From positions 4,836,001 to 4,900,000 of the forward strand of contig JASGIS010000001.1 in the NCBI GenBank assembly GCA_047601745.1: 64,000 nt of DNA, written 5' to 3'. The notes beneath the pieces were generated by a model. The model searched no databases, was not told the DNA's origin, and saw only the letters and a program-made list of their open reading frames with translations. Shown piece by piece: positions 59,564-64,000 of the stretch. The position numbers and the translations under genes are program-made. This stretch comes from JAKPAM01 sp047601745 (GTDB taxonomy: Bacteria > Pseudomonadota > Gammaproteobacteria > Burkholderiales > Burkholderiaceae_E). The number at the start of each line of letters is the position of its first letter. Position 1 is the first letter of the stretch.

Positions 59564-60748
59564 ATGGAAAGTTTCGATGCGATCATCATCGGCGCCGGCG
59601 TCATCGGCAGTTCGGTCGCCTATCACCTGGCGCGGCTCGGTTGCCCGCGCGTGCTGGTCGTCGAGCGCGACACCATCGGCGCGGGTACGACCTCGCAGTC
59701 CAGCGGCATCCTGAGGACGCACTACTCGGTCATCGAGAACGTTCGCCTCGCGCAGGCCTCGTGGACGGTATTCAACGATTTCGCTGCGTACCTGGGCGAC
59801 GACGAGGCCTCGGCCGGCCTGGTCAAGTGCGGCTACCTGATCGCCGCCCCCGAAGGCCCGAAGCTGGCCCCGCTGGCGGCCTCGCTCGAGGCCCAGCGCG
59901 AGCAGGGCATCGAGGTGCGCCGACTCGACCGGCACGAAGCGGCCGGCCTGCTGCCGATCGCCCGCTTCGACGATGCCGCGCTGATCGGCTACGAGCCCGA
60001 AGCGGGCTTCGCCGACGCCTACCTGGTCGCCACCGGCTTCGCGCGGGCGGCGCGCCGGCTCGGCGTGAAGATCATGGAAGGCGTGCGGGCCGAGCAGTTG
60101 CTGATCGAGAACGGCAAGGCCGCCGGCGTCCTGACCTCGGCGGGCTCGTTCCGCGCGGGCGTCGTGATCAGCGCGCAGAACATCTGGGCCCGCGACATCG
60201 AACGCTGGACCGGCATCCCGAGCCCGGTCGCCGCCGAACGCCACAGCGTGCTGGCGCTCGAAGGTCCCGACGCGTATACGTTCGGGATGCCCGTGTACAA
60301 GGACCTGGGCTCGCCCGGCATGCTGTATTGCCGCAGCTACGGCGGCCGTCAGATGCTGGTCAGCGAAGGGACCGTCGGCGAGACGCTGCCCGAACCCGAC
60401 AACGAACAAGGCGACATCGGCATGGATTACATCGCCGAGGTCGGCGCGCAGGTCGCCGATCGCTTTCCCAGCTTCGAGACGGCCGGCGTGGCCTCGTGCT
60501 GGACCGGCGTCTACGACGTCACGCCCGACTGGAATCCGGTGCTCGGCCCACTGCCCGACCTGCCCGGCCTGGTCGTCGGTTACGGTTTTTCGGGCCACGG
60601 CTTCAAGCTCTCGCCGGCCGTCGGCCGCCTGCTCGCGCAGTGCGCGCTGGGCCTGCCGACCGACGTCGACATCACGCCGTACGCGCTGGAACGCTTCCGC
60701 AACGGCAGCCTGCTGAGCGGCAAGTACGGGCTCGGCGCGGTCTCCTGA
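59564..60748 (+). CDS. FAD-dependent oxidoreductase (DadA/sarcosine oxidase-like)
   Basis: A 394-residue DAO-family amine/amino-acid oxidoreductase. The FAD motif AIIIGAGVIGSSVAYHLA starts at residue 6. TTSQSSGILRTHYS is the typical substrate/flavin loop, and the C-terminal GYGFSGHGFKLSPAVGRLL is the hallmark end of sarcosine oxidase beta and DadA relatives. It probably oxidises a secondary amine or D-amino acid. The stop overlaps the HutD start by one base (TGATG). With glnT/mgsA-like genes nearby, an N-methyl amino acid is a plausible substrate. Confidence 0.9.
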   Translation: MESFDAIIIGAGVIGSSVAYHLARLGCPRVLVVERDTIGAGTTSQSSGILRTHYSVIENVRLAQASWTVFNDFAAYLGDDEASAGLVKCGYLIAAPEGPKLAPLAASLEAQREQGIEVRRLDRHEAAGLLPIARFDDAALIGYEPEAGFADAYLVATGFARAARRLGVKIMEGVRAEQLLIENGKAAGVLTSAGSFRAGVVISAQNIWARDIERWTGIPSPVAAERHSVLALEGPDAYTFGMPVYKDLGSPGMLYCRSYGGRQMLVSEGTVGETLPEPDNEQGDIGMDYIAEVGAQVADRFPSFETAGVASCWTGVYDVTPDWNPVLGPLPDLPGLVVGYGFSGHGFKLSPAVGRLLAQCALGLPTDVDITPYALERFRNGSLLSGKYGLGAVS

Positions 60749-61464
60749 TGACGGATCCGGTTCCGCCGCCCGCGTGCCCGCCGCGACCGGCGGCCGTGCG
60801 CGCCTTCGCGCTGGCCGGACTCGCGCCGCAGGCCTGGCGCAACGGTCGGGGGCTCACGCGCGAGATCCTCGTCCGTGCGGCCGGCGACGGCGGTGACGGT
60901 GACGGCGGCTGGGACTGGCGCGTCAGCGTCGCCGACATCGACGAGGACGGCGCGTTCTCGGCTTTCGACGGCGTCGATCGCGCGGCCGCGCTGCTGCGAG
61001 GTCCGGGCCTGGCGCTGCGCGGCGACGCGCGCTCGGCCGACATCGCTTTCGAACGGATCGGCACCGTGCGCCGCTTCGCCGGCGAGACGGCGCTGCACGC
61101 CCGGCTGCACGGCGCGCCGGCACGGCTGTTCAACGTGATGACGCGGCGCGGCATCGCCACCGAACGCCTGTCCGCGCACGCCGGCGCCGGCGCCGGCGAA
61201 CTCGCGCTCGGCGATGCCGAGGCGGCGGTGTTGTTCGTCGCCGAAGGGCGGTTCTCGATCGAGGTTCGAGCTGCGGCCAAGGCCGGCGACGGCAGCAGCA
61301 GTGGCGACAGCGACAGCGACAGCGGCATCCTAAACCGCTGGCGCGGCGAGCGGCGACGCGACGAAGGCCTGTCGATCGCGTCGGGGGCCGCGGTCCTGCG
61401 CTGGCGAAGCCTGGCCGCCGGCGGCTGCCTGCTCGTGTGCGCGCTGCGGCCGATCCGGCCGTGA
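60748..61464 (+). CDS. hutD: HutD family protein
   Basis: A 238-residue HutD/Ves-type bicupin. The N-terminal AWRNGRGLTREILV and the DWRVSVADIDEDGAFSAFDG segment are diagnostic; ARLFNVMTRRG follows. HutD is linked to histidine utilisation, where it is thought to bind a pathway intermediate and temper expression. Here it is coupled to an FAD oxidase, without other hut genes. A Ser/Asp/Gly-rich stretch (DGSSSGDSDSDSG) interrupts the second half. Confidence 0.88.
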   Translation: MTDPVPPPACPPRPAAVRAFALAGLAPQAWRNGRGLTREILVRAAGDGGDGDGGWDWRVSVADIDEDGAFSAFDGVDRAAALLRGPGLALRGDARSADIAFERIGTVRRFAGETALHARLHGAPARLFNVMTRRGIATERLSAHAGAGAGELALGDAEAAVLFVAEGRFSIEVRAAAKAGDGSSSGDSDSDSGILNRWRGERRRDEGLSIASGAAVLRWRSLAAGGCLLVCALRPIRP

Positions 61465-61537
61465 AGGGTCGACGGTCCGCCGCGCAGGCGCGATCGATCG
61501 CCGCGGGTCTTCGCCCGAAGATCGCGTCCTTCCCCGA

Positions 61538-62140
61538 TCAGTCGGCGTCGCGCGGATACACGATGATCGACAGGAACTTGATCGGGCACTGGATCAGCTT
61601 CTCGGGCCCGTGCGGCACCTGGCCGTCGAAGCTCAGCGAATCGCCGGGCTCCAGCACGTAGGTCTGCTGTCCGCAGCGGTACTCGATCTGCCCTTCGAGC
61701 ATGTAGAGGAATTCGGTACCCGGATGCTGGAACGTCGGGTACTGCTGGGTGTCGTCCTCCATCGTGATCAGGAAGGGCTCGAACAGCTTGACGGCGCCCT
61801 GTCCATAAGCAAGCAGATGGTAGGTGTGCCCGCTCTTGGTGCCGCGACGCACCACTTCCATGCCGGCGCCGCGCTTGACGTGCTGCGCGGTCGACGCCAC
61901 CGCATCGTATTTGCCGAACAGCACCGACATCGCCACGCCCAGCGTCCGGGCGATCCGCGCCAGCGTGTCCATGCCCGCCGTCGTGCTGCCGGTTTCGATC
62001 TTCGACAGCATCCCGCGGCTGATGCCGGCCCGCTCCGACACCTGCGCGATCGTCAGGCCCTCTCTGAGCCGCAGTTCGCGGATCGCCGCGCCGACCGCTT
62101 CCTCGAGCCCCAGCGCTCGCGTTTCGTTGATGTCGTTCAT
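61538..62140 (-). CDS. XRE-cupin transcriptional regulator
   Basis: A 200-residue regulator with an N-terminal Cro/C1-type helix-turn-helix (LREGLTIAQVSERAGISRGM, LSKIETGSTTAGMDTL) and a C-terminal cupin (about 115-195; HPGTEFLYMLEGQIEYRCG, LEPGDSLSFDGQVPHGPE). PuuR- and related regulators of amine and amino-acid catabolism have this form. The ATG at 62140 is chosen; upstream in-frame residues cross the promoter region. It is divergent from the glutamine-synthetase gene, its likely target. Confidence 0.9.
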   Translation of the reverse strand: MNDINETRALGLEEAVGAAIRELRLREGLTIAQVSERAGISRGMLSKIETGSTTAGMDTLARIARTLGVAMSVLFGKYDAVASTAQHVKRGAGMEVVRRGTKSGHTYHLLAYGQGAVKLFEPFLITMEDDTQQYPTFQHPGTEFLYMLEGQIEYRCGQQTYVLEPGDSLSFDGQVPHGPEKLIQCPIKFLSIIVYPRDAD

Positions 62141-62208
62141 TCGTCTCGGTTGGCGGACTGATACGGGACTCCATTCTAGGAGCCCGATCAAAGATTCACA
62201 TCAGGCAC

Positions 62209-62221
62209 ATATGTTGCATAT
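62209..62221 (+). promoter_or_regulatory. ATATG-TTG-CATAT operator candidate
   Basis: A perfect 5-bp inverted repeat in an AT-rich stretch between the XRE-cupin gene and the glutamine-synthetase gene. The flanks show a repeated CATCAGG/CATATCAGG. It is the best candidate binding site for the divergent XRE-cupin regulator. Confidence 0.45.
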
Positions 62222-62311
62222 CAGGAATCATTGCGATAGGCTTCCGGCCCCGAGCCCGGTCTGTCGCGTTTTGCGTTCGCGCCTCGTCCTCACCGCCTCA
62301 GGAGCTTGCCC

Positions 62312-63706
62312 GTGAAACCCGATCAGACCTCCCAACTGGTTCCGCCCGACGGCGAACTCGCCTCGCCGCCCCGCTTCGATACCGTCGAGTCCGCGCAGCG
62401 ATACCTGCGCGAACGCGGCATCAGCTACGTGCTGGCGCAGTTCGTCGACATCCACGGCGTGGCCAAGGCCAAGTCCGTACCGGTCTCGCACCTGCCGACG
62501 GTGCTCGGGGACGGCGCCGGCTTCGCCGGTTTCGCGATCTGGGGGGTCGGCATCGAACCGAACGGCCCGGACTTCATGGCCGTCGGCGATCTGGCCACGC
62601 TGACGCCGGTCCCGTGGCAGCCGGGACTGGCGCGCATCGTCTGCGAAGGCCACGTCGACGGCCGGCCCTGGGCCTACGACAGCCGCGTGACGCTGAAACG
62701 GCAGATCGCCCGGCTGGCCGAGCGCGGCTACACGCTGTTCACCGGGCTGGAGCCGGAGTTCTCGCTGCTGCGCCGCGGCGAGCGCGGCACGATCGAGCCG
62801 GTCGACGCCAGCGACACGCTGGCCAAGCCCTGCTACGACTACAAGGGTCTGTCGCGCACGCGCGCGTTCCTCGAGCGGCTGTCCAACGCGTTGCGCGCCT
62901 GCGGCATCGACGTCTACCAGATCGACCACGAGGACGCCAATGGCCAGTTCGAGCTGAACTTCACGTACGCCGACTGCCTGACGACGGCCGACCATTTCGT
63001 GTTCTTCAAGATGGCGGCGGCCGAGATCGCCAACGAGTTCGGCTACATCTGCTCGTTCATGCCGAAACCGTTCGCGAACCTGCCGGGCAACGGCATGCAC
63101 ATGCACATGTCGATCGGCGACGGCCAGCGCAACCTGTTCGAGGACAAGCGCGACGCGCACGGACTCGAGCTGTCGCAACTGGCCTATCACTTCCTCGGCG
63201 GCCTGCTCGCGCACGCGCCGGCGCTGGCCGCGGTCTGCGCGCCGACGATCAACTCGTACAAACGTCTGGTCGTCGGCCGCTCGCTGACCGGCGCGACCTG
63301 GGCCCCGGCCTACATCAGCTACGGCGACAACAACCGCTCGAGCATGATCCGCATCCCGAAGGGCCGGCTCGAACTGCGGCTGCCCGACGGCTCGGCCAAC
63401 CCGTACCTGGCCACCGCCGCCGTCATCGCCGCCGGGCTGGACGGCATCGACCGCCAGCTCGATCCCGGCGCGCCGCAGAACACCAACCTGTACGACTGGA
63501 CCGAGGCGCAACTGGCCGAGGCCGGCATCGGCCTGCTGCCGCAGAACCTGGGCGCCGCGCTCGAGGCGTTCGAGACCGATCCGGTGGTCTTCGACGCGCT
63601 CGGCCCGGCCGCCCACGAGTTCATCCGGCTCAAGCGCATGGAATGGATCGAATACCAGCGCCACGTGTCGGAATGGGAAATCAAGCAGTACCTCGAATTC
63701 TTCTGA
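62312..63706 (+). CDS. glutamine synthetase family protein (GlnT / GMAS type)
   Basis: A 464-residue glutamine-synthetase-fold ligase. Active-site segments are clear: GLEPEFSLL, YQIDHEDANGQFELNF, GNGMHMHMSI and RLELRLPDGSANPYL. The GTG start at 62312 has AGGAG seven bases upstream; a TTG two codons earlier lacks that spacing. This type III-like (GlnT) group includes gamma-glutamylmethylamide synthetase, the first enzyme of the N-methylglutamate pathway. The next gene encodes a class-II amidotransferase like MgsA/GlxB, which supports that reading, but a plain glutamine or gamma-glutamyl-amine role is possible. Confidence 0.88.
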   Translation: MKPDQTSQLVPPDGELASPPRFDTVESAQRYLRERGISYVLAQFVDIHGVAKAKSVPVSHLPTVLGDGAGFAGFAIWGVGIEPNGPDFMAVGDLATLTPVPWQPGLARIVCEGHVDGRPWAYDSRVTLKRQIARLAERGYTLFTGLEPEFSLLRRGERGTIEPVDASDTLAKPCYDYKGLSRTRAFLERLSNALRACGIDVYQIDHEDANGQFELNFTYADCLTTADHFVFFKMAAAEIANEFGYICSFMPKPFANLPGNGMHMHMSIGDGQRNLFEDKRDAHGLELSQLAYHFLGGLLAHAPALAAVCAPTINSYKRLVVGRSLTGATWAPAYISYGDNNRSSMIRIPKGRLELRLPDGSANPYLATAAVIAAGLDGIDRQLDPGAPQNTNLYDWTEAQLAEAGIGLLPQNLGAALEAFETDPVVFDALGPAAHEFIRLKRMEWIEYQRHVSEWEIKQYLEFF

Positions 63707-63718
63707 AAGGAAAACGCC

Positions 63719-64000
63719 ATGTGCGGAATCGTTGGACTCCTCGTCAAGACCCCGGCGCTGCGCGAGCGGCTAGGCGAGCTGATGGTGCCGATGCTGATCG
63801 GCATGACCGAGCGCGGACCGGACTCGGCCGGGCTGGCGGTCTTCACGCCGCCGCTGGCCGCCGGGCGCCGCAAGATCAGCGTCTTCGCCGGCTACGTCGA
63901 CGGCGGCGACTGCTACGACTGGCCGGCGCTGACGCGGGCACTGAACGAGGCGCTGGACGCCGGTGCCGAAGTCGAAGCCAAGGGCAACCACGGCATCGTC
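63719..64000 (+). CDS. class-II glutamine amidotransferase, N-terminal part (MgsA/GlxB-like)
   Basis: Only the first 94 codons are in the window. The start MCGIVGLLVKTPALRERL places the nucleophilic Cys2 after the initiator, as in class-II (Ntn) amidotransferases. MTERGPDSAGLAVF is the typical glutamine-binding loop, as in amidophosphoribosyltransferase and glutamate-synthase relatives. It starts 12 bp after the glutamine-synthetase stop, with an AGGA ribosome site. With glnT this matches the start of mgsABC or glxBCD sets; the remaining subunits would lie to the right. Confidence 0.85.
   Translation, partial: MCGIVGLLVKTPALRERLGELMVPMLIGMTERGPDSAGLAVFTPPLAAGRRKISVFAGYVDGGDCYDWPALTRALNEALDAGAEVEAKGNHGIV

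Overview
The window is a high-GC proteobacterial chromosome segment. The ygfZ / mltG-tmk-holB-pilZ-tatD-ankyrin order, the Liv and beta-oxidation genes and the GTG/ATGA-coupled operons suggest a betaproteobacterium, probably Burkholderiales. This placement is inferred from gene order and composition only. No rRNA or tRNA gene was seen.

Layout: 1-8376 holds the end of a Liv-type transporter and a fatty-acyl-CoA beta-oxidation block (FadB-type enzyme, thiolase, acyl-CoA dehydrogenase, enal reductase) ending in a GNAT-alpha/beta hydrolase fusion. 8516-15447 is housekeeping (NRDE protein and YgfZ on the minus strand; MltG, thymidylate kinase, DNA polymerase III delta-prime, PilZ, TatD and an ankyrin protein on the plus strand). 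15455-19041 holds an XRE regulator, a methyltransferase, a ZIP transporter and a mazEF toxin-antitoxin module. 19180-26236 is a catabolic cluster (SDR, acyl-CoA synthetases, Baeyer-Villiger-type monooxygenase, Liv-type binding protein). 26366-30386 is a compact urease cluster (ureF, fused ureAB, ureC, ureD; no ureE or ureG). A TetR regulator at 30496-31098 has an operator that resembles elements in both promoters of the catabolic cluster. 31325-39549 holds assorted genes, including an ECF41 sigma factor with two matching promoters and a run of small VOC/GFA/SRPBCC genes with a broken dihydrofolate-reductase-like gene.

39575-50030 is a complete type I-E CRISPR-Cas locus on the minus strand: cas3-cse1-cse2-cas7-cas5-cas6e-cas1-cas2, a short leader, and a 32-repeat array. 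Upstream of cas3 lies a NYN-domain RNase gene on the same strand. Further upstream, at 50951-51040, are two degenerate CRISPR repeats exactly 61 bp apart, flanking a 32-bp spacer. The first 15 spacer positions match, at 13 of 15, a site 36 bp beyond the mini-array that carries an AAG PAM; the match then ends. This is the expected form of a crRNA-like regulator (CreA/CreR type) that steers Cascade to bind a promoter without destroying it. It is the most interesting feature of the window.

51480-64000 holds a small secreted protein, a glycerophosphodiesterase-like lipoprotein, a ZntB/CorA transporter, a type II NADH dehydrogenase, a CitMHS-Usp-binding protein operon, and an amine/amino-acid region: DadA-like oxidase, HutD, XRE-cupin regulator, a GlnT/GMAS-type glutamine synthetase and the start of a class-II glutamine amidotransferase, possibly part of the N-methylglutamate route for methylamine.
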